A stretch of 64,000 nt of DNA. Source: Mycobacterium colombiense. GTDB lineage: Bacteria > Actinomycetota > Actinomycetes > Mycobacteriales > Mycobacteriaceae. The stretch lies in the NCBI RefSeq assembly GCF_001665835.1, contig NZ_LZSX01000065.1:25949-89948 (forward strand), written 5' to 3'. Under the pieces are notes generated by a model, which saw nothing but the letters and a program-made list of their open reading frames with translations, was not told the DNA's origin and ran no database searches. Shown piece by piece: positions 52,627 through 63,433 of this stretch. Numbering within the stretch: the first letter of the stretch is position 1; every line of letters starts with the position of its first letter. The position numbers were made by a program, and so were the translations under genes.

Positions 52627-53925
52627 ATGCCAACCGTCGAGCCAACCGCCAAGCCGGTCCCCAATCTGCCTCCCGGCTTCGACTTCACCGACCCGGACAT
52701 CCACGCCGAGCGACTCCCGGTGGAAGAACTGGCCGAGCTGCGCCGGACGGCGCCGATCTGGTGGAACGAACAGCCGGACGGGGTGGGCGGATTCGATGAC
52801 GGCGGCTTCTGGGTGGTGTCCAAGCACAAGGACGTCAAAGAGATTTCGCGGCGCAGCGATGTCTTCTCCAGTCTGGAGAACACGGCCCTGCCCCGATACA
52901 AAGAGGGCACGGTGCGCGAGCAGCGCGAGACGGGCAAGTTCGTATTGCTCAACATGGACGCCCCGCAGCACACCCACCTCCGCAAAATCATTTCCCGCGG
53001 ATTCACCCCCCGCGCCGTCGAGCTCCTCCGCGATGACCTGAACGAGCGCGCCCGGCGCATCGTCGCGGCCGCGGCGGCCGAGGGTTCCGGCGACTTCGTC
53101 GAGCAGGTGTCCTGCGAGCTGCCGCTGCAGGCGATCGCCGGGCTGATGGGGGTGCCGCAAGAGGACCGCATGAAGCTGTTCCACTGGTCGAACGAAATGG
53201 TGGGAGATCAGGATCCCGAGTTCGCCCGCAACGACGCGATGGGCGCCTCGGTCGAACTGATCACCTACGCCATGCAGATGGCCGCCGACCGTAAGCAGCA
53301 CCCCGGGGACGACATCGTCACCAAGCTGATCGAGGCCGACGTCGACGGGCACAAGCTCTCCGACGACGAGTTCGGCTTCTTCGTGATCCTGCTGGCGGTC
53401 GCGGGCAACGAGACCACCCGCAACTCGATCACGCAGGGCATGATGGCCTTCACCGACTTCCCGGATCAGTGGGAGCTGTACAAGCGCGAGCGCCCCGTCA
53501 CCACCGCCGACGAGATCGTGCGCTGGGCGACGCCGGTTACCTCATTCCAGCGGACCGCCCTGGAGGACTACGAGCTGTCCGGCGTGCAGGTCAAGAAGGG
53601 CCAGCGGGTCGTAATGGTCTATCGCTCAGCCAATTTCGACGAGGAAGTGTTCGACGATCCGTTCGCCTTCAACATCCTGCGGGATCCCAACCCGCACGTG
53701 GGATTCGGTGGCACCGGCGCACACTACTGCCTGGGGGCCAACCTGGCGCGGATGACCATCGACCTGATGTTCAATGCGATCGCCGACGCCATGCCCGATC
53801 TGGAATCGGCCGGCAAGCCCGAACGACTCCGGTCGGGCTGGCTCAACGGAATCAAGCACTGGCAGGTCGACTATCACACCAACGGCGCCGAGAAATGTCC
53901 TGTCGCGCAGCAGGGCCAGGGGTGA
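52627..53925 (+). CDS. Cytochrome P450 of the CYP125 (steroid C26/27-monooxygenase) family
   Basis: 432 residues. The P450 fold is complete: FTPRAVELLRDDLNERARRI, I-helix AGNETTRNSITQ, and the heme loop FGGTGAHYCLGANLARMTID with the axial Cys. Long stretches agree with remembered M. tuberculosis CYP125A1: GFDFTDPDIHAERLPVEEL, APIWWN, EISRRSDVFSS, FVEQVSCELPLQAIAGLMGV, and LRSGWLNGIKHWQVDY. CYP125 oxidises the terminal carbon of the cholesterol or cholest-4-en-3-one side chain. A KstR-like box precedes it. Its place differs from the canonical CYP125 locus, so it is probably a second copy. Confidence 0.94.
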   Translation: MPTVEPTAKPVPNLPPGFDFTDPDIHAERLPVEELAELRRTAPIWWNEQPDGVGGFDDGGFWVVSKHKDVKEISRRSDVFSSLENTALPRYKEGTVREQRETGKFVLLNMDAPQHTHLRKIISRGFTPRAVELLRDDLNERARRIVAAAAAEGSGDFVEQVSCELPLQAIAGLMGVPQEDRMKLFHWSNEMVGDQDPEFARNDAMGASVELITYAMQMAADRKQHPGDDIVTKLIEADVDGHKLSDDEFGFFVILLAVAGNETTRNSITQGMMAFTDFPDQWELYKRERPVTTADEIVRWATPVTSFQRTALEDYELSGVQVKKGQRVVMVYRSANFDEEVFDDPFAFNILRDPNPHVGFGGTGAHYCLGANLARMTIDLMFNAIADAMPDLESAGKPERLRSGWLNGIKHWQVDYHTNGAEKCPVAQQGQG

Positions 53926-53937
53926 CAAGCTAGGGAC

Positions 53938-54951
53938 ATGCCCACTCATCGAGCCGTCCACGTCCCCTCCGCAGGCGCCGCTTTGGAGCTGGTCGACGCG
54001 GAAACCAAACCACCGGGTCGCGATGAGGTACGGCTGACGGTCGCTGCGTGCGGCATCTGCGGCACCGACGCACACTTCGTCAACGGCGGGTTCCCAGGCA
54101 TGTCCTGGCCGCTGACTCCCGGCCATGAAATCGCCGGCAAGATCGCCGAGATCGGCGATGACGTAAAGGATTTCGCGATCGGTGATCGCGTCGCGGTCGG
54201 CTGGTTCGGCGGATGTTGCTACCGCTGCAACCAATGCCGTAAGGGCCTGTTCATTCACTGCGAGAACGGCAAGGTGCCGAGTTGGCAGTACCCCGGTGGA
54301 TACGCGGAGTCGGTGACCGTGCCGGTGAGTGCGCTGGCCCGCATCCCGGACGAGCTTTCCGACGCCCAGGCTGCCCCGATGGGTTGTGCGGGCGTGACCA
54401 CCTACAACGCTTTACGGCACACCAAGGCGCTGCCCGGCGATCGGGTGGCGATTCTCGGCGTCGGCGGCCTGGGCCACCTCGGGGTGCAGTTCGCCCGGGC
54501 GATGGGTTTCGAGACGATCGCGATCAACCGCGGTACCGGCAAGGCCGACGATGCCCGGAAGCTGGGCGCCCATCACTACATCGACTCCACCGCCAACGAT
54601 CCCGCCGAAGCGCTGAAGGACCTCGGCGGCGCGACCGTGGTCCTGGCCACCGCCGGCAATTCAAAAGCCATGGCCGCTACGGTCGGCGGCATACTCCCCC
54701 AAGGTGAGCTGGTCACCATCGGGGTCACGCCCGAACCGCTGCCGATCAGCCCGGTGCAGCTGATAACGCCGGGCGTCAGCATTGTCGGCCATCCCTCCGG
54801 GACGGCGAAGGACGTCGAAGACACGATGCATTTCGCGGTCTTGTCCGGCGTGCGGGCGTGGATCGAGGAACTTCCGCTGTCGCAGGCCAAGGAGGGCTAT
54901 GCGGCCCTGGAAGAGGGTCGGGCGCACTACCGCACCGTGTTGACCATGTGA
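53938..54951 (+). CDS. Zinc-dependent alcohol dehydrogenase
   Basis: 337 residues, 12 bp after the P450 stop, so likely in one transcript. MDR family: catalytic-zinc block CGICGTDAHFVNGGFPGMSW and GHEIAGKIAEIGDDVKDFAI, structural-zinc cysteines in CCYRCNQCRKGLFIHC, NAD motif VAILGVGGLGHLGVQFARAM. It could oxidise the side-chain alcohol formed by the P450 to the aldehyde; that is inferred from the arrangement. It resembles AdhA-like and cinnamyl-type enzymes. Confidence 0.92.
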   Translation: MPTHRAVHVPSAGAALELVDAETKPPGRDEVRLTVAACGICGTDAHFVNGGFPGMSWPLTPGHEIAGKIAEIGDDVKDFAIGDRVAVGWFGGCCYRCNQCRKGLFIHCENGKVPSWQYPGGYAESVTVPVSALARIPDELSDAQAAPMGCAGVTTYNALRHTKALPGDRVAILGVGGLGHLGVQFARAMGFETIAINRGTGKADDARKLGAHHYIDSTANDPAEALKDLGGATVVLATAGNSKAMAATVGGILPQGELVTIGVTPEPLPISPVQLITPGVSIVGHPSGTAKDVEDTMHFAVLSGVRAWIEELPLSQAKEGYAALEEGRAHYRTVLTM

Positions 54952-54963
54952 CACAGTCGGTCC

Positions 54964-55524
54964 GTGACTTCCGACAAGAACTCGGTGTGGACGATCGGTC
55001 CGGCTGACGGTGAATTGTTGTTGCACACCGGTGTTGCCGGTAGGGCGGCACGGATGGGTCATCGTCTCACCATCGCGATGACGCGCTGGCGGGCCACCGT
55101 AAGCTGGGCCGGTTCTCGACCCGTCAGCGCGGAGCTTGTGGTCGAGACCGATTCGTTCGAGGTGCTGCGCGGCGAGGGCGGCGTCAAGGGGCTGTCTGGG
55201 ACAGAGAAAGCGCTGGTGCGCTCCAATGCTCTGAAGTCTTTGTCTGCCAGTAGATTCCCCGAAATTCGCTATACCGCAGAGGTCATCGACCAAACCGACG
55301 ACGGGTATCGCCTGACCGGCACGCTCGACATCCGGGGAGAGTCGCGAGAACACGTAATCGATCTGCACACACAAGATCTCGGGGACTCATCGCGGATGTC
55401 AGTCGAATCCACCATCCGTCAGTCCGGATACGGCATCAAGCCCTACTCGCTGTTGATGGGTTCGGTCCAAGTCGCGGACGAGGTGTCGTTGACTTTCTCC
55501 GCGGTTCGCGCCCAAGGCAATTGA
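54964..55524 (+). CDS. YceI-like protein, Rv1890c-like
   Basis: 186 residues from GTG 54964. The layout fits the YceI lipocalin-like fold: VWTIGPADGELLLHTGVAGR, KALVRSNALKSLSASRFPEI, FTAEVI-like strands (IRYTAEVIDQTDDGYRLTGT) and LDIRGESREHVIDLHT. YceI proteins bind isoprenoid quinone-like lipids. No signal peptide is present, so it should be cytosolic. It follows the alcohol dehydrogenase by 12 bp. Position agrees with Rv1890c. Confidence 0.82.
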   Translation: MTSDKNSVWTIGPADGELLLHTGVAGRAARMGHRLTIAMTRWRATVSWAGSRPVSAELVVETDSFEVLRGEGGVKGLSGTEKALVRSNALKSLSASRFPEIRYTAEVIDQTDDGYRLTGTLDIRGESREHVIDLHTQDLGDSSRMSVESTIRQSGYGIKPYSLLMGSVQVADEVSLTFSAVRAQGN

Positions 55525-55553
55525 GCGCTACCGGCCCGGCGGCGGAAGAAAAA

Positions 55554-56738
55554 TCAGGGCTGTGAGTCGGTCGATGAGCGTGGGGCTGAATCTACCGACG
55601 GGTCCCCGGTGTCACCGGGAATGTGCTCCAGTACCCGGGTCAGGTATGGCTGTCGGTCGCCGCCGGCGCCCGGTTGCTCCTCCGGGGCGCGCGGCTCCGA
55701 AACCGGTTCCCCGGCAGGCGGCTTGGCCTGCGGAGCCACCTGCTTGGTCGGTGGGGCCGCCGGAAGCGGCGCGACGACCGTGACCGCCTCGGCGATCTGC
55801 GGCGTCGCCGGGTGCGTAGCGTGCTTCGGCGCGGCGACGGCGCTGGCGGGGCCGACGTGAATTCCCACCGCGAGTGACACCGAGCCGACGAAGCTGATGG
55901 CACCCGCCGCCAGCGCGGTCACGGCCCCGGCGTAGGACAAGTGCCGCTTCTGGGTGGGTGCCGGAACGGGTTCGCTGACATCCTCCACCAGCTGCTCGTC
56001 GGTGAACTCGGTACTGCGGGCCGCCGACAGCGCGGCGCCGCGCGCGATGGTCACCTGGGCCATCGACTGCACGAAAACCGGTACCGGCAAAGTCTTTTCG
56101 AGCTGCCAGGAGAGTCCATTGATGTCGCTGTGGCCGCCGATCACCACAACGCCGCCCGGCTGCCATCCGTTGCGGTCGAACATGCCGGTCAGCCAGCGGG
56201 TCAGACCGTCGAAGCAGCCGCGAACATGCTTGGTCGCGGTCTGGGTCTCCCCGTCGTGGGTGTCGACCATGACGACGGTCGTGGCGTCGTGGTCCAGAAT
56301 GCAGACCGCCGTCTGTTCGTAGCCGATGACGGGCGCGATGGCCTGAGCCAACGTGTCGACGGCGTCCAGCAACCGGATCGGCACGACGTTGTCGAATCCC
56401 GCGTCGGTCAACGCCTCCAGCACCAGCGCGGCCTGCGCGGATGCTTCGTCGTTCCAGGTGACTCCGATGACACGCAGGCGGTGATCGCTTGCCGCCGCGG
56501 CCGTCTCGACCCGCAATACCTCGTCTACTACCTGCTCTGCGGTACCCACGGCGCGCACGCCGTGGCCAGCGCGCAGCGCCAGCTCCTGGTGATCCAGGAT
56601 GGTGCCGTCCGCGCCGTGTCCTTCGGCGAGGACCCAACCAACGGTGGTCGGCGTCACTGACAGGCCAAGAACCGTGTCCAAATCTATGCCCCAATCGGTC
56701 CCGCGTCCGACGCCCTCAGCCGCACCGACGCGCACCAT
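55554..56738 (-). CDS. Large hypothetical protein with a TM segment and Pro/Ala-rich tail, Rv1887-like
   Basis: 394 residues from ATG 56738 (a GTG at 56780 is an alternative). The N-terminal half (LDTVLGLSVTPTTVGWVLAE, then VCILDHDATTVVMVDTHDGE and GGVVVIGGHSDINGLS) resembles the mycobacterial DUF7159 proteins with an actin-like or nucleotide-binding layout. A TM segment (YAGAVTALAAGAISFVGSVS) near residue 270 is followed by a Pro/Ala/Glu-rich extracytoplasmic tail. Function unknown. It is divergent from fbpB. Confidence 0.82.
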   Translation of the reverse strand: MVRVGAAEGVGRGTDWGIDLDTVLGLSVTPTTVGWVLAEGHGADGTILDHQELALRAGHGVRAVGTAEQVVDEVLRVETAAAASDHRLRVIGVTWNDEASAQAALVLEALTDAGFDNVVPIRLLDAVDTLAQAIAPVIGYEQTAVCILDHDATTVVMVDTHDGETQTATKHVRGCFDGLTRWLTGMFDRNGWQPGGVVVIGGHSDINGLSWQLEKTLPVPVFVQSMAQVTIARGAALSAARSTEFTDEQLVEDVSEPVPAPTQKRHLSYAGAVTALAAGAISFVGSVSLAVGIHVGPASAVAAPKHATHPATPQIAEAVTVVAPLPAAPPTKQVAPQAKPPAGEPVSEPRAPEEQPGAGGDRQPYLTRVLEHIPGDTGDPSVDSAPRSSTDSQP

Positions 56739-58359
<1,621 letters not shown>

Positions 58360-58377
58360 CCCTTCGCTCGGCTCGTT

Positions 58378-58420
58378 CACTACTGCGCCTGACAACTTCG
58401 TCAGGCGCAGTAGTGCGTTT
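58378..58420 (+). terminator. Strong hairpin after fbpB
   Basis: Perfect 16-bp arms CACTACTGCGCCTGAC / GTCAGGCGCAGTAGTG with a six-base loop (58378-58415), then CGTTT. It is 18 bp past the fbpB stop and should separate fbpB from the chorismate mutase gene. Confidence 0.85.
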
Positions 58421-58532
58421 AGGGGCCGATAGCCCGGTGGTTTCGTCGTCCGGGAACAAATGATCACTGTGACGACATCCCGTCGGAGCGTCCCGGCCGA
58501 CTCGGGGCCACCGACACGCCAGAATCATCGTC

Positions 58533-59117
58533 ATGCACCGCAGCGTTCGCCCGTCCCGCGTGGCCGCGGCCGCGCGCTGTGGTGCCGTGATGGGAGGCCT
58601 GGCGATGCTTGTGGCGCCGGTGCGGGCCGACTCGGCGAGCCGATTGACCCCCTTGCTCGACGCCGCCGCGCAACGGCTGCAGGTTGCCGAGCCCGTCGCC
58701 GCCTACAAGTGGAACCAGCACGGCGCCATCGAAGACCCGGCCCGCGTCCAACAGGAGCTGGCCGAACTGGGCGACGAGGCCGACGCGGAACACGTCGACC
58801 GCGACTACGTCACCCGGATTTTCGGGGACCAGATCGGTGCCACCGAGGCCATCGAATACAGCCGGTTCGCGGACTGGAAGCTGAACCCGGCAAGCGCTCC
58901 GGCCGACTCGCCGGACCTCTCCGCATCGCGGTCGGCGATCGACGCCTTCAACCGGACGATGCTGACCCAGATTTCGGCCAACTGGAACCTGCTGCACTCG
59001 CCGGAATGTGCCGCGCAGCGCGACGCCGCGCGAAGCGGCGTCATCCGGGCTCGTCAGCTCGACGGCCTGTACCAAAAGGCCCTGTCATCAGCGACGCAGT
59101 CGTATTGCCAGCAATAA
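58533..59117 (+). CDS. Secreted gamma-class chorismate mutase
   Basis: 194 residues. A signal peptide ([17 protein letters not shown]) ends before the mature [20 protein letters not shown]. It matches remembered M. tuberculosis Rv1885c: [60 protein letters not shown]. This is an AroQ-gamma helical enzyme converting chorismate to prephenate outside the cytoplasm, with one disulfide (Cys in SPECAAQ and SYCQQ). It lies between fbpB and rpfC-like, after a strong terminator. Confidence 0.95.
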   Translation: MHRSVRPSRVAAAARCGAVMGGLAMLVAPVRADSASRLTPLLDAAAQRLQVAEPVAAYKWNQHGAIEDPARVQQELAELGDEADAEHVDRDYVTRIFGDQIGATEAIEYSRFADWKLNPASAPADSPDLSASRSAIDAFNRTMLTQISANWNLLHSPECAAQRDAARSGVIRARQLDGLYQKALSSATQSYCQQ

Positions 59118-59249
59118 CTTAATTTTTCCTCACCGATTTCTAACGGTCCGATTTGGCCTGCCGATAACGCGGTTTCCGCAGATAGATGGCATATCTCGCG
59201 CCATTTTCGAATAGGTAACGCTTTGGCCACACGCGCCGAAATCCTGGAC

Positions 59250-59660
59250 ATGAATTATCTCTGCAAGTTTCTCGTCAAGTCCGTAGCGGTCGGCGGGTTC
59301 GTTGCAGCGTCGATGGTTTCGTCCACGGGTGTGGTGAGCGCGGAACCAGCTCCCAACTGGGACGCGATCGCCCAGTGTGAATCCGGTGGCAACTGGCACG
59401 CCAACACGGGTAACGGCGAATACGGTGGGCTGCAATTCAAACCGGGCACCTGGGCCCGCTACGGCGGCGTCGGTAACCCCGCTGCCGCGTCCAGGGAGCA
59501 GCAAATCGCCGTGGCCAACCGGGTTTTCGCCGAAGAGGGCGTGGAGGCCTGGCCAAAGTGCGGCGCGCAATCCGGCCTGCCAATCGGTTGGTACTCGCAC
59601 CCGGCCCAGGGCATCAAGCAGATCCTCAACGGGCTGATCCAGGCGGCCGTCCCGCGCTGA
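59250..59660 (+). CDS. rpfC: Resuscitation-promoting factor, RpfC-like
   Basis: 136 residues from ATG 59250 (a TTG at 59223 adds nine). A signal peptide ends near [10 protein letters not shown], and the rest is one lysozyme-like Rpf domain: [20 protein letters not shown] with the catalytic Glu, [20 protein letters not shown], and the end [16 protein letters not shown]. It cleaves peptidoglycan and helps reactivate dormant cells. The domain starts right after the signal peptide with no linker, as in RpfC, and the place fits Rv1884c. It is shorter than the 176-residue annotation of RpfC, mainly at the N-terminus. Confidence 0.93.
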   Translation: MNYLCKFLVKSVAVGGFVAASMVSSTGVVSAEPAPNWDAIAQCESGGNWHANTGNGEYGGLQFKPGTWARYGGVGNPAAASREQQIAVANRVFAEEGVEAWPKCGAQSGLPIGWYSHPAQGIKQILNGLIQAAVPR

Positions 59661-59713
59661 TGAAACGCACCTGCGGTCTATGTCCCAGCGCCTAGCTGTG
59701 TTTGGATCAGCCC

Positions 59714-60169
59714 ATGGAAGGTTCGGCGACTGTTCATATGGCGGCGCCTGCGGCCAAGATCTGGGATCTCATCGCAGACGTCCGCAACACCGGAAAGTTC
59801 TCCCCGGAGGTTTTTGAAGCCGAGTGGCTGGGCGACGCGACCGGCCCGGCCCTCGGCGCGAAATTCCGCGGCCACGTCAAGCGCAACGAGATGGGCCCGG
59901 TGTACTGGACGACGTGCAAGGTCACCGCGTGCGAACCGGGTCGCGAATTCGGCTTCACGGTGCTGCTCGGTGACAGGCCGGTCAACAACTGGCACTACCG
60001 CCTCGCGCCCAGCGGCGGCGGGACCGACGTCACCGAGTCGTTTCGGCTCAACCCGGCGCCCTGGCTCGGCGTGTACTGGCTGTTCGGCGGCTTTCTGCGC
60101 AAGCGCCGCAACGTCCGCGACATGACCAAGACGCTGAACCGCATCAAAGACGTGGCCGAGGCGGGCTGA
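59714..60169 (+). CDS. SRPBCC protein, Rv1883c-like
   Basis: 151 residues from ATG 59714 (a TTG at 59702 is possible). START-like: ATVHMAAPAAKIWDLIADVR, FSPEVFEAEWLGDATGPALG, a strand pair through VYWTTCKVTACEPGREFGFT, and a C-terminal helix FLRKRRNVRDMTKTLNRIKD. The same gene is Rv1883c, next to an SDR as here (5 bp downstream). Ligand unknown. Confidence 0.9.
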   Translation: MEGSATVHMAAPAAKIWDLIADVRNTGKFSPEVFEAEWLGDATGPALGAKFRGHVKRNEMGPVYWTTCKVTACEPGREFGFTVLLGDRPVNNWHYRLAPSGGGTDVTESFRLNPAPWLGVYWLFGGFLRKRRNVRDMTKTLNRIKDVAEAG

Positions 60170-60174
60170 CGCTC

Positions 60175-61008
60175 GTGAAATCGGTCTTCATCACCGGCGC
60201 GGGCAGCGGCATGGGCCGCGAGGGAGCAAAGCTGTTCCACGCCAAGGGTTGGCGCGTGGGCGCGGTCGACCGCAACGACGCCGGCCTGGCGACCCTGAGC
60301 GACGAACTCGGTGGCGATCGGCTGTGGACCCGGGCCGTCGATGTGACGGACAAAGCGGCCCTCGACGGCGCCCTGGCCGACTTCTGCGCCGGCAACACCG
60401 GTGGTGGCCTGGACATGATGTGGAACAACGCCGGCATCGGCGAATCCGGCTGGTTCGAGGACGTGCCCTATGACGCCGCGATGCGCGTCGTCGACGTGAA
60501 CTTCAAGGCGGTACTGACGGGCGCGTACGCCTCGCTGCCCTACCTCAAGAAAACCCCCGGCAGCCTGATGTTCTCGACGTCGTCGTCCTCGGGCACCTAT
60601 GGCATGCCGCGCCTGGCCGTCTACTCCTCCACCAAGCACGCGGTCAAAGGTCTGACCGAGGCACTGAGTGTGGAGTGGCATCGACATGGGGTGCGCGTCG
60701 CCGACGTCCTGCCGGGTCTGATCGACACCGCCATCCTCACGACGACGACCAACCACTCCGACGACGGTGGCGCGCCCATGACGGCCGAGCAACTGCGGGC
60801 CACCGCGCCCAAGAAGGGCATGCTCCGGTTGATGCCGGCAAGCAGCGTGGCCGAGACGGCGTGGCAGGCCTACCACAATCAGAAGCGGTTGCATTGGTAT
60901 GTGCCGAAAAGTATTCGCCTGATTGACTTTTTCAAAGGTCTGAGTCCGGAATTCGTGCGACGCAGCATCGTCAAGTCCCTACCCAAGCTGGTGCCGAAGC
61001 AACAATAA
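60175..61008 (+). CDS. SDR-family oxidoreductase, Rv1882c-like
   Basis: 277 residues from GTG 60175. Classical SDR: cofactor motif ITGAGSGMGREGAKLFHAKG, NNAG in MMWNNAGIGESG, STSSSSGTYG with catalytic Ser, VYSSTKHAVKGLTEALSVEW with Tyr and Lys. A C-terminal extension after VAETAWQAYHNQKRLHWYVP is probably membrane-associating. It shares a transcript with the SRPBCC gene upstream and the LppE gene 12 bp downstream. Confidence 0.93.
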   Translation: MKSVFITGAGSGMGREGAKLFHAKGWRVGAVDRNDAGLATLSDELGGDRLWTRAVDVTDKAALDGALADFCAGNTGGGLDMMWNNAGIGESGWFEDVPYDAAMRVVDVNFKAVLTGAYASLPYLKKTPGSLMFSTSSSSGTYGMPRLAVYSSTKHAVKGLTEALSVEWHRHGVRVADVLPGLIDTAILTTTTNHSDDGGAPMTAEQLRATAPKKGMLRLMPASSVAETAWQAYHNQKRLHWYVPKSIRLIDFFKGLSPEFVRRSIVKSLPKLVPKQQ

Positions 61009-61020
61009 GGAGGTCGGCTG

Positions 61021-61443
61021 GTGCAAAATCGGTTGCTCACAGTCGCTTTGGTCCTGTCGGCGGTCGTCGTCAGCCTCGCGGGCTGCAGCGCGGCGCAGAC
61101 GACACCGCGCCGGGCCGCCCGTCTGACCATCGACGGCGCCACCCACACGACGCGCCCGCCCGCGTGCCACCAGGACCAGATGTACCGCAGCATCAACATT
61201 CCGGACCGCGATGGCGGAGTCGAAGCGGTGGTGCTGCTCAGCGGTTACCGGGTGATGCCGCAGTGGGTGAAGATTCGCAATATCGATGGCTTCACCGGCA
61301 GCTTCTGGCAAGGCGGGGTGGGAGACGCGCACGTCGACCTCACCAACGACGCGTACACCATCACGGGCAGCGCATACGGCGTCAACAGCAGCAACCCCAA
61401 CAAAGTGGTGACCACCGACTTCAAAATCGTCGCGCAGTGCTGA
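61021..61443 (+). CDS. lppE: Lipoprotein LppE
   Basis: 140 residues from GTG 61021, with an excellent AAGGAGG eight bases upstream. A signal peptide ends in the lipobox LAGC (Cys22), so it is anchored in the membrane. The mature part of about 118 residues has ACHQDQMYRSINIPDRDGGV and WVKIRNIDGFTGSFWQGGVG, ends in IVAQC, and matches the LppE/Rv1881c family. Function unknown. Confidence 0.9.
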   Translation: MQNRLLTVALVLSAVVVSLAGCSAAQTTPRRAARLTIDGATHTTRPPACHQDQMYRSINIPDRDGGVEAVVLLSGYRVMPQWVKIRNIDGFTGSFWQGGVGDAHVDLTNDAYTITGSAYGVNSSNPNKVVTTDFKIVAQC

Positions 61444-61499
61444 CTCTCGAGGTGGTCGGGGCCTAGGCTCGAAACGACACCCGGACGAGGGAGGGGCCA

Positions 61500-62822
61500 G
61501 TGAAGAAGCGATTGCACTGGTTCGCGATGCATGGCTTCATCCGTGGAGCCGCCGCGCTCGGGGCCCGGCGCGGTGATGTCCAGGCCAGACTGATCGCCGA
61601 TCCGGCGGTGGCCGCCGACCCGGTCCCCTACTACGACGAGGTCCGCGCCCGGGGCAAGCTGGTGAAGGGCCGCGTCGCCTACCTGACGGCGGATCACGCG
61701 CTCGCCCATGAGCTGCTGCGGTCCGATGACTTCCGGGTGCTGATCTTCGGATCGAACCTGCCGGCGCCGTTGCGATGGCTGGAGCGCCGCGCCCGCGACG
61801 ACCTCCTGCATCCACTGCGGGCACCGTCGTTACTGGCGGTCGAGCCACCCGACCACACCCGCTACCGCAAGACCGTATCGGCGGTGTTCACCCCCAGAGC
61901 GGTTGCCGCGCTGCGAGATCGGGTGGAGCAGACCGCCGCCGACCTGTTGGACCGGCTGGCCGGCGAGGTGGGTGTGGTGGACATCGTCCGGCGGTACTGC
62001 GCGCAACTACCGGTTTCGATCATCAGCGACATCCTCGGCGTGCCGGAGTCCGAACGGCGGCGGGTGCTGGAATTCGGTGAACTGGCCGCGCCGAGCCTCG
62101 ACATCGGATTGCCATGGCGGCAGTACCGCAGCGTGCAGGACGGGATTGCCGGCTTCAGCTCCTGGCTCGACGAGCACCTGCAGCGGTTGCGCCTGGACCC
62201 CAGCGAAAATCTGATGAGCCAGCTGATCCAGACCGCCGAAAGCGGCTCTGCGGAAACGTATCTCAACGAGAAAGAATTGCAGGCGATCGCCGGTCTGGTG
62301 TTGGCCGCCGGTTTCGAGACCACAGTGAATCTGCTCGGCAATGGCATCCGCATGCTGTTGGACGCGCCTCAGCACCTCGACACCCTGCGGCGGCGCCCCG
62401 AGCTGTGGCCCAACGCCGTCGAAGAGATCCTGCGGCTGGAGTCGCCGGTGCAGCTCACCGCGCGGTTGGCGCTCAACGATGTCGAGATAGCCGGCCGGCG
62501 GCTAGAGCGCGGCGATTTGGTGGTGGTGTATCTGGCCGCCGCCAATCGGGATCCCGCCGTGTTCCCCGACCCGCACCGCTTCGACATCGAAAGGGACAAC
62601 GCCGGAAGGCATCTCGCCTTTTCCGGTGGCCGGCACTTCTGCCTTGGCGCGGCCCTCGCGCGTGCCGAGGGCGAAGTCGGACTGCGCACGTTTTTCGACC
62701 GCTTCCCCGAAGTGCACGCGGCGGGCGCCGGAAGCAGGCGCGAAACCCGCGTCCTGCGGGGATGGTCGTCCTTGCCGGTGAACCTGGGGCCGGCCCGGTC
62801 GATGGCTGCGGTGGACGGCTAG
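61500..62822 (+). CDS. cyp140: Cytochrome P450, CYP140 type
   Basis: 440 residues from GTG 61500. Complete P450: C-helix region EPPDHTRYRKTVSAVFTPRA, I-helix LVLAAGFETTVNLLGNG, ExxR as EEILRLE, and the heme loop LAFSGGRHFCLGAALARAEG. Length and neighbours match M. tuberculosis Rv1880c (cyp140). The substrate of CYP140 is not established. It follows lppE by 56 bp. Confidence 0.92.
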   Translation: MKKRLHWFAMHGFIRGAAALGARRGDVQARLIADPAVAADPVPYYDEVRARGKLVKGRVAYLTADHALAHELLRSDDFRVLIFGSNLPAPLRWLERRARDDLLHPLRAPSLLAVEPPDHTRYRKTVSAVFTPRAVAALRDRVEQTAADLLDRLAGEVGVVDIVRRYCAQLPVSIISDILGVPESERRRVLEFGELAAPSLDIGLPWRQYRSVQDGIAGFSSWLDEHLQRLRLDPSENLMSQLIQTAESGSAETYLNEKELQAIAGLVLAAGFETTVNLLGNGIRMLLDAPQHLDTLRRRPELWPNAVEEILRLESPVQLTARLALNDVEIAGRRLERGDLVVVYLAAANRDPAVFPDPHRFDIERDNAGRHLAFSGGRHFCLGAALARAEGEVGLRTFFDRFPEVHAAGAGSRRETRVLRGWSSLPVNLGPARSMAAVDG

Positions 62823-62891
62823 CGGTCCACCGCCGCGTGAGCCCGGCCAACTTATTGACACCGGGCCGACAACAGAGTTGTATTTGCCGTT

Positions 62892-63350
62892 ATGACAGAG
62901 GTATCTATGATCGTGGTCGAGGATGTCGTACGTGGGCTGTGGCAGGCCCTTTCGCGGCGCGATTGGGAAGCGATCAAGACCTTCCTGTCCGACGACTGCC
63001 TCTATGTCGACATGCCGGTTCCCGCGCTGTCGGCCCGCGGGCCGGAGGACATCGTCAAACGCCTCCGGATGGGTCTCGAGCAGTTGGCCGGCTATGAGAA
63101 CCACACCGGCGTACTGGTGTCCAACGGCTCCGACGTGCTCTACGAGCATTCCGAGACATGGACATTCGCCACCGGCGAGCAGGGCGTGCTGCGATTCGCG
63201 ACGGTGCACAAGGTCGTTGACGGCAAAGTGACTGTCTGGAAAGACTATTGGGACATGAACAGCCTGGTCGCCTTCGCTCCCCCGAACCACTTCGAGGGTT
63301 TGGCGACCGGCGACGTGAGTTGGGTGTACGACGCGTCAGCGTTGATCTGA
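62892..63350 (+). CDS. NTF2-like / SnoaL-like protein
   Basis: 152 residues. NTF2 fold of the limonene-epoxide-hydrolase-like type: VEDVVRGLWQALSRRDWEAI, LSDDCLYVDMPVPALSARGP, LEQLAGYENHTGVLVSNGSD and VLRFATVHKVVDGKVTVWKD. The conserved Asp of the hydrolase triad may be that in YVDMPV. It could be a hydrolase or a ligand-binding protein. It follows cyp140 by 69 bp and may be co-transcribed. Confidence 0.85.
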   Translation: MTEVSMIVVEDVVRGLWQALSRRDWEAIKTFLSDDCLYVDMPVPALSARGPEDIVKRLRMGLEQLAGYENHTGVLVSNGSDVLYEHSETWTFATGEQGVLRFATVHKVVDGKVTVWKDYWDMNSLVAFAPPNHFEGLATGDVSWVYDASALI

Positions 63351-63433
63351 GAGGTTTTCCGAAGCGCGCATTTTCAGTGTCCCAGGGGCCGCAGCGCTGT
63401 AGGCACGCCGGTGTTTGTAGGTCTCAAGCACCT

